Origin: Eleusine coracana subsp. coracana
Lineage: Eukaryota; Streptophyta; Magnoliopsida; Poales; Poaceae
Assembly: GCA_032690845.1 (NCBI GenBank)
Contig: CM064434.1
Location: 4,032,108 to 4,096,107 of the forward strand
Reading direction: 5' to 3'
DNA: 64,000 nucleotides
The position numbers and the translations under genes are program-made. The notes below the pieces were generated by a model that saw nothing but the letters and a program-made list of their open reading frames with translations, searched no databases and had not been told where the DNA came from. This document shows positions 35,053-47,567 of this stretch, one piece after another (position 1 is the stretch's first letter; every line of letters begins with the position of its first letter).

Positions 35053-38000
35053 ATGGCGTCCTCCCTTATCTCCTCCTCCGCTAAACCCTACTGCTCTTCC
35101 AAACCTCTCCACCCCAATCGCGCCACTTCCCCAACCTTCTCATCCAGCGCCGCTCCCGCTCCCCGCTTCGCCACCCATGGCCTCGCCGCCGCCGTCGTCA
35201 AAACGAACCCTAGCGCCCGCCTCCGCGCGCTCCCCCGCTCGGTGCAGGCCTCCATGCCGCGGCGGCCGGAGTACATCCCCAACCGCATCGACGACCCCAA
35301 CTACGTCCGCATCTTCGACACCACACTCCGCGACGGGGAGCAGTCTCCGGGCGCCACCATGACCAGCGCCGAGAAGCTCGTCGTCGCGCGCCAGCTCGCC
35401 CGCCTCGGCGTCGACATCATCGAGGCCGGATTCCCGGCATCCTCGCCCGACGACCTCGACGCTGTGCGGTCCATCGCCATCGAGGTCGGGAACACGCCCG
35501 TCGGGGAGGACGGACACATCCCCGTCATCTGCGGCCTCTCTCGCTGCAACAAGCGCGACATTGACGCCGCGTGGGAGGCCGTGCGGCACGCGAGGCGGCC
35601 CAGGATACACACCTTCATCGCGACCAGCGAGATCCATATGCAGCATAAGCTCAGGAAGACGCCCGAGCAGGTCGTGGCGATTGCCAGGGAGATGGTGGCG
35701 TACGCACGCAGCCTCGGTTGCCCGGATGTCGAATTCAGCCCGGAAGACGCTGGCAGGTATTATTAATCCTTTTTTTTTTGTAGATTTGGTTAATATTTTA
35801 ACACGTTGTTTGAAATTGTAGCTGTATAGAAGGTACACAGAAATTGTAACTTTGCTGTAAGTGATAGCTGTATGTTTGATTTTGTGTTGCATATTTCGGT
35901 ACACAGATTTTTTTAATTATAATTTAGAACCTGTATATGACTTGTTCAAAAGTTCTTGAAAATTGATTGATCACCAGTAATCTATTATGCACCAAACGGG
36001 TCCAAATTTAGATAACAGAGTTGATTCCGAAGCAAATCGATGCAGGCTTGATATTATATGTTCATTTTTTGTTGCTTAAAAAGTAGTTTATTGTGATTCA
36101 AATAGCTTTGGTCCTATACTGGTGGGAGAAAATGGCAAGAATTTTGTACATTCTGGAAGTAATTTTCTTAGCAAGCGAAAAATGTGGCAGTATTTGTTGG
36201 ATGCTCAAGTTTTGTGTCCATGTTCATCTTTAATTTTGTACTCATGACTAGTAGCCTTATTGGTGCAAAATTAATGTCAAAGTTTTAGCTCATACTGAGC
36301 TTTCTTCTACTTTCTCTAATAAAAGAAAACAAACAAAAGATCATCCTTACCGATGCTGTAAAGATCTTCTGTGCTATTGGCTGCAGCATGATAATTTTTA
36401 CTTTATCATCCAGGTCAAATCGGGAGTTTTTATATCATATACTCAGGGAAGTGATAGCTGTATGTTTGATTTTGTGGAATTGTAGCTGTATGTTTGATTG
36501 TGTTGCAGATTTCGGTACACAGAATTTTTTTTATTATAATTTAAAACTGCATGTGACTTGTTAAAAAGTTCTTGAAAATTGGTTGATCAGTAATCGATTA
36601 TGCACCAAAGGGGTCCAAATTTTGATAACAGAGTTGATTCCAAAGCAAATTGATGCAGGCTTGATATTATATATTTATTTTTTGTTGTTTGGAAAGTAGT
36701 TTATTGTGATTCAAATAGCTTAGCAAGTAAAAACATGGCAATAGTTGTTGGATGCCCAAGTTTTGTGTCCATGTTTATCTTTAATTTTGCACTCATGACT
36801 AGTAAGTAGCCTTATTGGTGCAAAATTAATATCAAAGTTCCTTTCTTCTACTTTTGTAAACAAACAAACAAAAGATCTTCCTTACCGATGCTGTAAAGTT
36901 CTTCTGTGTTATTGGCTGCAGCATGATAATTTTTACTTTACCATCCAGGACAAATCGAGAGTTTTTGTATCATATACTTGGGGAAGTCATAAAAGCTGGG
37001 GCAACAACTCTCAATATCCCAGACACTGTTGGATACACACTTCCTTATGAATTTGGAGGTTTAATTGCTGACATAAAAGCAAATACTCCTGGAATTGAAA
37101 ATGCTATCATTTCTACTCATTGTCAGAATGACCTTGGTCTTTCGACTGCCAACACGTTAGCGGTACTGCCTTTTCCTTATTCATTTTTAGTTCTCTATGA
37201 TTTCTCATCATTTGTCTAATCTTTATGGGGTTACTAATTTGACATACTTTTAGGGTGCTCGTGCAGGAGCACGCCAGTTGGAGGTGACTATTAATGGCAT
37301 TGGTGAAAGAGCCGGAAACGCTTCCTTGGAGGAGGTGAGATTCTATACCAGCCATATAAATGCATAGACAAGTTTGCAAAGCCATATCAATAAAGTTAGG
37401 AAACTAATCTGTATTTTGTTTGATATGGTGCTGCTGCATGTCTAATATTTCTGACACTGTTTCAGGTTGTCATGGCAATTAAATGTCGCAGTGAACTATT
37501 AGATGGCCTCTATACTGGAATTAATTCTAAGCACATTACTATGACAAGCAAAATGGTACAGATAGTTGATCCTTGTTTGTGCTGATTTTGTTATTGTTTG
37601 CATTTTTTTAGTGATTGATTTTTTCGGTTACAAAATACTAACTATTCTAGGTGCAAGAGCACAGTGGACTTCATGTACAACCGCACAAAGCTATTGTAGG
37701 CGCCAATGCCTTCGCTCATGAAAGTGGAATTCATCAGGTAAACACTTCTGCAGTTGTTGAATGATAGGTTCTATTTTTACACAGCATTGCTCCATTTCAC
37801 ATCATTTTATTTGCAGTTTCTAGGTATCAGTTACTCAGTAAATGTGAAAACTAATGAAATGTATTGTTCACCTAAAAAATAATGATAACGCTATCAGATT
37901 TATTTTTATTAGTAATAATGTGGACCTGGTAAATCATTTTATCAATTTGCTAATTTTGATCACTGCTGATGAGCTCTATGATATATGCTTTCTACCACCT

Positions 38001-40229
38001 TTTTCGTTCAGACCATGTTTCTTCTTGAACTGAAAGGGTCTTTATGTTCATTTCTCTTCCAATTTGTTCTTGTAGGATGGGATGCTTAAATACAAAGGAA
38101 CTTATGAAATAATATCGCCTGATGATATTGGCTTAACACGTGCAAATGAGTTTGGTATTGTTCTTGGGAAACTCAGGTATCGTGCTGAATTTGACTTTAA
38201 TCCTGCTTAAATACATTTAAATGGACATCAAGTGATAAATTAGGATAGATTTGAGAATCTCATCCATTGTTATGTTTTCTGGTCTATCTTCTCAGTGGAA
38301 GGCATGCTGTGAGATCTAAGCTAGTGGAGGTACAAGTTGGATACTTTTATTCTGTTTTCTAGTTAGAACTATGGTTCTTGTTTTCAAGTTCTTATTGTTT
38401 TCAACTTTTATGTGACATCCTCGTTGTCCAAACTGTAGCTTGGATATGAAATCAACGACCAGGAATTTGAGGATTTCTTTAAACGCTACAAAGAGGTTGC
38501 AGAGAAGAAAAAGGTGATACTTTATGTGTAGTACTCCATTTGTCTAGTGATTCTATCTATCATTTATTGTTTTGTGTTTCTAGAAATTGCATGTCTTGCC
38601 TGGTAATTTTCAACTTTGGTTTTCTTTTACCGTGAGAAAAATTCTATATTTTCTAACTGCATCTCTACATTTCCTCAGAGGGCTGCTTGTTTAAATGCTT
38701 GGTTTATTCATATTCTCAGTTATCATCAGACATGTACAATGCATGGAAGCTGACCATTTAGCTTTACTGTTTGTAGCGTGTAACTGATGAAGATATTGAA
38801 GCATTATTGTCAGACGAAATATTTCAGCCCAAGGTTATCTGGTCCCTTGTTGATGTGCAGGTAGTATTGAACTGCAGTTGGCTAATGTTTTGGTTAATGG
38901 AAAATCCATTCTGTCAGGCTTGAATAATATCTTCTTATTCTGCAGGCAACATGTGGAACACTTGGTTTGTCCACAGCAACTGTCAAACTGATTGTTCCTG
39001 ATGGACAGGAGAAAATAGGATGCTCAGTTGGTACAGGTCCAGTTGATGCAGCTTACAAGGCTGTTGACCAAATAGTCCAGGTTATTTTTTTGACCTATTC
39101 TCTTTCTTGTACCACTAGATTATGTTTAACTGGAATAAAATACGCCTGTATGGATCTAGGTTGTTTATTGTGGTGAGATAACAGGTGAGCTAACATGTAG
39201 CTTCTAATATAGCATCATGATAACACACTATTGAAAAGGATTAGCATGAAATTTATCACAGGCATAAGGTTTTCATGCGAATAAATACACTGTTTTTTAT
39301 GTTCAAAAAATGAAATTATGTCTAGTGCATAACTTGTAGCTTGTATGCATCATTATGATTTGTTGAATTATCAAATCTGCACAGATTAGCTGCTTGAGAA
39401 ATGAGAACTGAACTATCGGTTGTGAACTTATTCTATTTGATAAGGTGCAAAGGCTAATTTTGTCAATGCACAATGTGAAATGGGAAAGATCACCACCCTT
39501 CATTGGCTTTAAATTTTTGATATTGAGAAATAATGAGTTTATTTGTCTGGGGTTGAACCATCGGTTGTGAACTTATCCTCTATGGTAACTAAAAAAATAA
39601 CCGGTGTTGAACATAAGCTGTAATCATCTACTCCTATCTCGTATGAAGTCATTATGGAAGAATAAGTGCATCAAGTATTATGTTGAATCCATAAGTATAC
39701 TATGGTTTGGCTCCTATCTGTTTGTAGCTGATACTCGTGAAAAGACATGATCAGATCATTGCCTCTTCACCAACCTACCTGTGTTTCATTGATAACTTGT
39801 TAAAATCAGAGATACTTTGTATTCTGTGTCTAACTTACAATCTGCAGATTCCAACTGTTCTCCGAGAGTATGGATTGACTTCAGTCACAGAAGGCATTGA
39901 CGCGATTGCAACAACTCGAGTGGTCATCACTGGAGATGTGACCACCAACACGAAACATGCTTATACTGGTCAATCTTTCAACCGTTCCTTCAGGTTATAC
40001 TCCTTTAAACTTCATTTTCATGTGCCATTCTCCAGCAACGTTGATGACATGTGTATGAATGTTCTTAATTAACTCACCTCTGCGCCTATTGACTTTCAGT
40101 GGGAGTGGGGCAGCAATGGACATTGTGGTGTCCAGTGTCCGAGCTTACCTTAGTGCCCTGAACAAGATGTGCAGTTTTGTTGGTGCTGTAAAATCCAGCA
40201 GCGATGTACCTGTCAACACAGGCGTTTAA
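35053..40229 (+). CDS. IPMS: 2-isopropylmalate synthase, plastid (12 exons)
   Basis: Condenses 2-oxoisovalerate and acetyl-CoA to 2-isopropylmalate, the committed step of leucine synthesis, in plastids. Exons: 35053-35756, 36949-37162, 37254-37334, 37466-37555, 37651-37737, 38076-38176, 38296-38329, 38439-38513, 38777-38860, 38946-39080, 39848-39993, 40100-40229. They sum to 1881 nt (626 residues), every phase agrees, and all introns are GT-AG. The Ser/Ala-rich N-terminus to about residue 70 looks like a transit peptide. The catalytic TIM barrel has FDTTLRDGEQSPG (residues about 93-105), STHCQNDLGLSTANT and NGIGERAGN. The linker carries HESGIHQDGMLK. The C-terminal part (CSVGTGPVDAAYKAVD, EGIDAIATTRV) is the leucine-feedback domain. 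Its presence distinguishes IPMS from methylthioalkylmalate synthases. Exon 2 begins RTNREF, where most relatives have RS-REF. Confidence 0.96.
35861..36985 (+). repeat. Tandem duplication in IPMS intron 1 with a decoy exon 2
   Basis: Unit 1 is 35861-36450 and unit 2 is 36451-36985. Both start gtgatagctgtatgtttgat, share the cttgaaaattg and caccaaa-gggtcc blocks, and end in the 5' part of exon 2. Unit 1 therefore ends with a second splice acceptor and about 37 bp of exon-2-like sequence (36414-36450), with no full exon or good donor behind it. Confidence 0.85.
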
Positions 40230-40409
40230 GTCACAGAATGACCCTGGACGATGCTTTTGGTGTCCATATTTGCAGATTGATGTGGCAAGATTTGACCAAG
40301 GGTTGAAAGAGCCTGGCTTTTCAAGTTTTGTAACAGTAGAACATGCAGGAAGTTTGCAGCCTTTGCAGTGCGTTGTATAATCTATATATATCCTATAAAT
40401 CGTACCTTC

Positions 40410-40415
40410 AATAAA
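40410..40415 (+). terminator. Polyadenylation signal of the IPMS gene
   Basis: AATAAA about 180 bp after the stop codon, followed by a second aataaa at about 40421. The position fits the IPMS 3' end. Confidence 0.55.
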
Positions 40416-40943
40416 GCAGCAATAAATCATTTGTTGGATTATTTCATTGTTGTGGCTTGGCAACGCCTTGGCCTGATATGATTTACTTAGCATGCAAGAT
40501 GAATTTACTATTTCCAACGGCACAAATCATACAAACTTCCCGGAATCAGCAGCCAAAGGTGCAACGCAGGATCGCCTGAATTGGGAACTGCATGGCTCCC
40601 GGTACTTTCCGAGGATCGTCTTCCCTTTCAAACCTATGGGTCTCTGCAGTACTAGAGTGCCCAAACTCTGAATAAAGCAATACCATAAAATTGCTGCTAG
40701 AGTTATATTGTTGAAACGTGGCTTCACGGCCCTTGAGCTCATTTATGTTAAGCTGAATGATGTTCCTTTCGTTCAATCTGGATCGGAGTCGGAGGCACCT
40801 TAACCTGATAGAGTTACAGTACATAATCTGCAAGGCGAACAATGGAGCCGAGTCCTGCCCCGATGGTCTGAACTGGGAACTGAAGCTCCATGTATGCCGA
40901 GCATGTCTCGTAATCAGATTTGTCAACCTGCAACTCGCACGCC
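40416..40943. other. Intergenic after IPMS
   Basis: About 530 bp. Two related strings, ctgaattgggaactgcatggctcc (about 40575) and ctgaactgggaactgaagctcc (about 40867), form a loose direct repeat. No gene is recognised. Confidence 0.4.
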
Positions 40944-40946
40944 TTA

Positions 40947-41177
40947 GAGCAAGGCTAATAAGCACGCCCGCTTGCCGGCGTTTCGTGTGGTGACGTGGTG
41001 GCGGACCCCGCTGATCTTTAATGCACCGGAGGGAACTTAGCCAATAGTAGCGATGAAATTCGTTTTCGCCGGCTTCAGGCGGGCGCGTCGCGAGACGCCA
41101 GTCTGCTTCTCTCTCTTCATTTCTCTCTCTCCCACGTTGGATTTTCACCGGCTTCTCGCCTACTACTATACTTGCTC
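40947..41177. mobile_element. Tourist-like MITE
   Basis: A 231-bp sequence starting gagcaaggctaataag and ending ctactatacttgctc, with imperfect inverted ends. It is flanked by TTA at 40944-40946 and 41178-41180, consistent with a PIF/Harbinger target. The centre is moderately GC-rich and non-coding. Confidence 0.6.
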
Positions 41178-41180
41178 TTA

Positions 41181-43389
41181 TTTTCTCCTCTGGTCAGGAG
41201 TTTCGCCCACGCAAGACCCAATGTCCATGTCGATAGCGAAATTTTTTATTCATCAGAGGCGAGTGCATTAGTATGGGTTTTCTCTGATTACGTGATAAAA
41301 CTGGGTTTGTACGGTCTTCCGGCGTTCGATGTTGTGTTGATGGCGATCATTAAAACTGGCCTCATCCCTTTAGGCTCTTCACTCGGGAACACGCCGCCTT
41401 TTCCTCTCCTCTTCCTTTCCTGCTCTTCACTTTGGTCATGCCGCCTTCCTTTCCTTTCTGCTGGTTTTGTATATCTGCCTCCGATGTCTAGTTGCTAGGT
41501 ACCATTCGTTTTTCCTTTCTCTCGGTTTCTTCCTTGCGATTCCATCGGTTGTATTTTTTTTCTAGCTGCGTTTTTGGTGGAATATGGTGTCGTTGTTGAT
41601 TGATTTTGACATCTTGGATCTTGTGGTCCGGGATGGATTTACATTCTGATGCGCTTTGTTCCCTTCTTGTTTTAGTGCCGTCTTTTTTTTTTTGTATGTG
41701 TGACTGCTTTGTGATCTATGTTCGTCTATGTCCTGCATCCCTTTCCTCCATCCCTTAATCCAGAGATGTAAAGGTTTCTTGAGTCCACTTTCTTTTTCTT
41801 GATGGGTCGCTATGGTAGGGATTGCCAACGTGTGGGGTTCCACGTGAGATATATGAGTTAGTTTTGATGGTCCTTTGTTTTTCGTGCTGTCCCTGGTTTG
41901 TCTTGCTCTGTACAGTTCCTTGTTGCTGATTGTTTCATGTGGAATTTTGTGGTCACAGGTTGATCCATATTTTAGCTTGGCGAGGCATGGCATCAGTTAT
42001 TTGGGAGTTTCTTTGGATGTTGCTGGCCTCCACGATGGAAGAGGTGGGATGAGGTAAGTTGGTATGTTTCCTTCTTTTTGATGTGTTGTGTGTTTGTTGG
42101 CCTGAGCTTTCCAATATCATGTGCCCTTATTTTCATATTATTTTTATCTTGTGTCACTATCAGGCTTGTTATTCCTCATCCTGATTTCAGGTTGGAGCCT
42201 TTTGCTCTCTGTAATAACTGTTGTTCGTTTTCATTATGCATTATTGTTTCATTTCTTAGCATGCTACGTGTTTTATGTTAAGAGGTGGTCCTTTTCCTTT
42301 TTGGCTTGTAGGTTGATTCATCTCTGGTTGAGTAGAAGTTCTCTACAGGTTCAGTGATATTGCTCTCTTGTGCGTCCACCTTCATCGTAGGAGGCACTGG
42401 TGATCGAGAAGGGGCCATATCCCGTGTTTGAGGTCGGTTGCTATTCTGCACTTGCTGCATCTTTTTCCCTTAACCCTTTATTCTCATATTCGGGATCTTT
42501 GATAACTGAGGCTAGCTTCATATGATTGAGTGCAGATTAAACTTCTGTTTTTAGTAGTTTGTCAGAACTGCTGGTTGGATGTACGACTCACAATGTGGTC
42601 TAAGGTGAGAGTATCTACCATCTGATTAAGTTATTTTAATCAATAATTATCTGTTGTGGGCTGCTAAGATTATAGTTTTCAGTAATTGTTCCTCACATCC
42701 TTGATTATTATGTGTTTGTTTAAGAGAAGTTTATATAGTTAAATTCCATTGCATTACACAGCTTACACAAGTGGTTCCCTGATGATTTCAGAAAGTTGCT
42801 ACTAGATATGCTATTATTTTTTTCTTCGGCATCGAAAGAACTAGCAGTGCTGACGTTACAACTGTCTGGCAAGAAAATTATTTTAGGAGCTGATATTTTC
42901 TTTCATTATTGTCAGCTGAATAGCATGTGATCTGTTTTACTATCCTTGAACAATAACAAGTGCTTTATCATGTAGATTAGTTTTGATTGTAAAAAATCTT
43001 ATTGAAGCATTTTGTAAAATAGTCATGAAAGGTTTTATGATATATATTTATTTCTTTTATTCTTATGTCCATTAATAGTTAAATATGTTTCTAATAGTAT
43101 ATGGCATCCTTTGATATACCAATGCTTTGATATCATGCTCTCTACCTCATTAACTCAATTAACCCATGCATTAAAGTTTACTTCATTCCTTGCAAATGGT
43201 AGTGAACTGTCTTTGTCTTCCAATATACGTAACTTGATTATGCTAAAGAAGTCAGTGTTTTTTGTGCAAACTGGAATCACATATATACTTTCATATCATG
43301 CGAGATGAATGATTAACTTTCAAAAAATATACTCACTTAAATCATTTTATTTTCCTTCTGCCTTATATGGTTTTCTCTCCGACAATATG
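41181..43389. other. Non-coding stretch, pyrimidine-rich then AT-rich
   Basis: About 2.2 kb. From 41380 to 42350 it is T/C-rich with short unconserved frames. Possible splice donors (for example gaggtaagt near 42050) suggest a transcribed untranslated or non-coding RNA region, but this cannot be shown from sequence alone. From 42600 to 43330 nothing is recognised. Confidence 0.35.
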
Positions 43390-44480
43390 GACAATTTTGC
43401 TTCCATTCTACAACTCAAAAGGTGTCTTGGGAACTGACTTAAATGGAACCCGATTAAGAATATGAGCATCTGTTTTTAATGCTTCCATCCATAGCTCAAC
43501 AGGCAAATTAGAATGACTAAGCATGCTACACACCATATCTAATAACGTGCGATTACGTCGCTCAACAACTCTATTTTGCTGTGGTTCTCCTGACATGGAG
43601 TATTGCGCTCTTATATCATTTTCTTCTAAATACTTAGCAAACTGTCCCTTAATTTGACCATATATTATATGTTTCTTGTAATATTCTCCCCCACGATCTG
43701 ATCTTACTATTTTAATAGAAGCGTTATGTTATTTCTCAACTTTCAACTTATAAATCTTAAATATTTCTAACGCATCTAAACGCTTCTTAATGGGATAAAT
43801 ATGTCCATAACGAGAATAATCATCGGTAAATGTTATAAATGAATCATAGCCATCTACAGATGTTACTGAGAGCGGGCCACAAATATCTGTGTGTATTATT
43901 TTTAATACGCCCGTACTTTTAGTAGCTCCTTTCTTAATTGTCTTAGCGTATTTTCCCTTAATGCAGTCGATGCACTGCTCTGAATTGGAGAAGTCCAATT
44001 AATATAGTACTTCATCTTTAATGAGACGTTCTATTCTCCCCCTCGAAATGTGGCTGAGGCGACAATGCTACAATTTCAAAGAAGTTTCATCATCATGTTT
44101 ACGCTTATGTGAAATACTAGTAACATTTATCACAAAATCATCAAGAGAGAGCATATAAAATTTGCCTTGTCTAACTACAAGACCGACATTTATTGAATTA
44201 AACTTGATAGTACACTTATTGTTATCAAACTCATAAACATGTCCCGAATCATCTAAAGCGGATATAGAAATTAAATTTTTCTTTAAACAAGGAACATAAA
44301 GAACATTCTCTAAATTAAGCTGGAAGCCATCCGACAACTCTAATTGGAATCTCCCAACGCCTTCAATTTGGACGACGTTCCCATTAGCCACTCTTAGGTT
44401 TCGCTCCCCCTTTTTTATAGTTTGAATCGAACGGAATACCTGTAATGAATTAGAGATGTGTACAGTGGCACCTGAGTCAA
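43390..44480 (-). pseudogene. Copia protease/integrase remnant
   Basis: 44391-44068 encodes the region after the protease (ENVLYVPCLKKNLISISAL, a copia hallmark). 43998-43729 holds the integrase zinc finger tail (CIDCIKGKYAK) and core (HTDICGPL, FITFTDDYSRYGHIY). 43596-43408 holds GEPQQNRVVERRNRTLLDMVCSML, carrying the integrase catalytic Glu. Stops and frame changes separate the pieces. Nothing of the reverse transcriptase follows. Confidence 0.8.
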
Positions 44481-44484
44481 TCCA

Positions 44485-45424
44485 CTAAATGTTAGGGAAA
44501 AAATCCGCTAAGAATAACTCATCAATAAAAGAAACAACATCAAACTTATCATTACATTGCTCCTTCAACCACTCCTTAAAGTCTGGACAAGCCTTCTGAA
44601 GGTGCTTGGGTGAGCCACAGAAAGAGCATGACTTACCACCCTTAAGCTGGTGGTTCTTAAAGTTGTTGTTGTTCTTGGGACCATTCTTGTTTCCATTCTT
44701 GTTCTTCTTCCTTTGGCCTTGCTTGCTGCTGCTTGCCTCATGCTGATTCTTAGGAGTATTATTAAGACTAAGGTTGCCAACCATGTTCACAACATTCTCC
44801 TTCATCTTCTCAGTTTTCAGCCTCTCCTCTTCTTCAACACAATAACTTATGAGATCAGTGATAGACCATGTATTCTTGTTGGTGTTGTAGCTGATTTTGA
44901 ATGGAGCATACTGAGACGGAAGTGAGGTCATGATGAAATAAACAAGGAAATTATCAGAGATTTCCATTTTCATATCTTTAACCTTATTGGCCATGTCACA
45001 CATATGAAGAATGTGCTCCCTTATGTCAGTCTGACCATTATACTGACAACCCACCAATTTCATGATGAATGTACTAGCATAAGTCTTAGAGGAGCTTTTA
45101 AAGTTCTCCTCAATCGTGGTCAGCAGCTCCCTAGCAGTCGGATCAACTCCAGCTGCATTCTTAGTTGGGATGGCACCCTTAATACCAGGACTTATGGTCT
45201 GAAGAATAACCATGGTAGCCATCCGATCAGATCTCCCCTACTTCTCGAAAGCGGAAGAAGGTGCAACTCCATTAGCAGGGGCGGCAGGCTTATCCATCCT
45301 CAGTGCAACATCTAGATCATTTCATGCCAAGCATGTGATGACCTTATCCCTCCAGTCTGGATAGTTGGCTCTGTTGAGTGGCTCGATATTGTTGAGGTAG
45401 GAAGCAATAACATTAACATTACTC
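44485..45424 (-). pseudogene. Copia gag (UBN2-type) with zinc knuckle
   Basis: The largest open part is 45222-44485 (245 residues). The frame upstream to about 45424 continues the same protein (LNRANYPDWRDKVITCL) but has two stops. The capsid-like region holds TTIEENFKSSSKTYASTFIMKLVG and SLPSQYAPF. A Lys/Asn-rich stretch is followed by a CCHC zinc knuckle, CSFCGSPKHLQKAC, about 45 residues from the end. A stop after LADFFPNI separates it from the protease motif (WIDSGAT-type, about 44485-44460). Confidence 0.8.
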
Positions 45425-46189
45425 ACTGAAAAGCAAAGTAAGAAAACTCAACTTAGTAATCATATACAATGAAATGTAAATTAGTGCATGAAAATAATCC
45501 TATGGTGGTCTGATTATAATCATATAATTAAATTTTAATTTGCATCACCGGTGGGGAAAAGAGATGAAATTTATCTTAATACTCATAATTAAATAACGGT
45601 GGTTAGAAATAATCACAAGTTTACTCTAAACAAACTTTTTGGTGGTTCCATTTATTTAGAGGCATATCAAAGTATATTGGTGGATTAATACTTAAAATTA
45701 AAATATAATAGCATAAAAAAACACCAACACTTAAATACTTAAGCTTAAAATAAAATTACTTAACTAAAATAGAAAAGTAATTAAGTAATTAACTAAAAGA
45801 AATACTTAAAATTTAATAAAATGAATTAGCAAATTCGGCCTAAAAAAACTTAAGCTAATTTGGCCCAGGGACTCAATTTCGCGCATGCGGCCCAGCGAAA
45901 GAGCGCAGCCGCACGGCCCAGCGCACGCGCACGCAGCCAGGCCCGACAAGCGGCCCAAGTGCAGAGCGTGGCCCAGCCGAGGTCGGCTCCATGCGTGGCT
46001 TAGCGCAGCGGCTCGCAGCGGCGGCTCAGCCTCGGCACGGCGGCTTAGCTCAGCGCACGCGGCTTGGCTCAGCAATTGGGCCGAGACAACCCACGAGCAG
46101 GCCGCCAATTCGGCCCATGCATGTGCACACGCCTCCTTCCCCCCGCATCGATCTGAGCCGTCGAATCCGATCAATGGACGAGGGCGGAG

Positions 46190-46660
46190 CGGAGATGGGT
46201 TATAAGCCACAAAAATTTGGCCGGAAACCCTAACTCTCTCATTTCCTCACTCTCTCCCCTGCTGCTCTGCTTGCAGCGTGCTCAACGGCGGCTGGCGAGC
46301 CCCTTCGCGACGAGCTACACACTGCCGGCACCATGGACGCGCCTCTCGCCGATGCGCGCATGCGACTAAGTCGCGCGTGGCATCGTCCTCTGTGCTGCTC
46401 CTTTCGTCGGCTGAGGCACGCGCGGAGGCGAGCAAGGCGACACCATGGCGGTGGCATCCTGTCAACGACGCACGAGGGCGAAGGCGGATGCGGGCGTGCA
46501 GCAGCTGACGCCGCACGACCGATCCGGTCCCGACGAGGGAGGGCGTGCAGATCTCATGCACGACTCCTCATCGGCGGTCGGAGCGGTGAGTCGGTGGCGA
46601 CGCCGTCGCGCATGCCTAATCTTAGTGCGCGGCGGGATGGCGGCTACCGAGAGGTAAGTT
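46190..46660 (+). other. GC-rich gene-like segment within the copia leader
   Basis: The plus strand (antisense to the element) shows an aaaccctaac telobox-like string at 46225, a pyrimidine-rich leader, an ATG-initiated GC-rich open frame from 46333 and a strong donor, gag/gtaagt, near 46652. AT-rich intron-like DNA with gggttagggttaggg follows. This is the look of a grass first exon, but I recognise no protein. It could be captured host sequence or a native part of the element leader. Confidence 0.35.
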
Positions 46661-47051
46661 TCCTGATCCTTAGGGTTAGGATTAGAGTTCTTAGATCTAG
46701 GGTTATGGTTAGGGTTAGGGTTGCGTGTGTGTATTTGATTTGGTGTTTTTCGCAATCTCCTTCCCCTTTCTGATCTAATTGTGACATGACCTAATCATTG
46801 CTTAACCGAAAACCTAGCCAGTTAATTCTAAACTAAAACATGAAAATTAGGCTTAGTTACGTTACTGATCTAATCAATCTAGGCATGAGTACTATTGTGA
46901 TGAATTAAAACTTAGCTAAAACATGACTAGATCAAACATAAACACCTCTAACAGAGCTAGATCGAACTTAAATAAGCTAACATGAATCTGATCTAGCATT
47001 AACCAAACCTTTCTAACTTAAACTAGTGGATCTAATCTGACTAGTTTAGGC

Positions 47052-47065
47052 TAACTGATACCAAT
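47052..47065 (-). other. Copia primer-binding site
   Basis: Immediately inside the LTR, the minus strand reads ATTGGTATCAGTTA, matching the initiator tRNA-Met 3' end (TGGTATCAG) used by most plant copia elements. Confidence 0.7.
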
Positions 47066-47567
47066 TGTTAGATTTAATTAACAGGATCATCTAGTCAATC
47101 TAGATCACATCTAGCAAACTGAACTAATGTGGAATAGTAAGTTCGGATCTGTTACCGGCGCTGGTGGAAGAGTTCATTGGCGTCGGTGCAGAGGTGGCAG
47201 ACTCGGTGACGAGGACGTCGTCGGGATTGTAGCGTAGGCGCTCCTTGAGGGTCTTCTTGCGAGGGCGAAGACCTTCGGGGCGGTAGCGGCGATGCACTTG
47301 GGCTGGACGACGGTCTTCCGTGACTTCCAGTGCCCTCAACGATCGGTTAGGTGGACTAAAATTGGATGATCTCGCCCTGGGGCGATGCCTCCTTTATATA
47401 GCACTGTAGCCACGGGGCCGGGTCTGTTTCTATCTCTAACTTGCCTCCCGATCAAGGCACAAAAACAGAAATAAATTAGTTGGTCAGATCTGAAATCTAC
47501 AGGAGATAAAACTTCCTATTTTCGGATCTATTGTTGACTTGCTGGTCAACAGAAAACTAAACCAACA
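47066..47567 (-). repeat. Copia LTR (502 bp)
   Basis: Bounded by tgttag at 47066 and ccaaca at 47562-47567, which are copia-type inverted ends. On the minus strand it has a TATATAAA-type promoter string near 47391-47398. It borders the primer-binding site, so it is the 5' LTR. No second copy is in the window. Confidence 0.72.

Larger units (their letters stand above)
43390..47567 (-). mobile_element. Truncated Ty1/copia retrotransposon
   Basis: Minus-strand element with one LTR (47567-47066), a primer-binding site, a ~1.6-kb leader, gag (from about 45424), protease, GAG-pre-integrase and most of integrase, ending near 43390. Reverse transcriptase, RNase H and the second LTR are absent. The domain order gag, protease, integrase with integrase ahead of the lost reverse transcriptase is that of copia. 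Several in-frame stops show it is inactive. Confidence 0.82.

Noticed and set aside
34795..35904. Minus-strand frames (up to 254 residues) opposite IPMS exon 1
   Set aside because: Shadow of the GC-rich IPMS exon; its tail runs into intron 1.
41053..42357. Several short plus-strand frames with hydrophobic stretches
   Set aside because: The T/C-rich composition gives Leu/Phe/Ser by chance; no conserved motif or consistent exon structure.
46676..46720. Telomere-like gggttaggg repeats
   Set aside because: Only a few imperfect units within a retroelement leader; short telobox-type strings are common in plant DNA and do not indicate a telomere.
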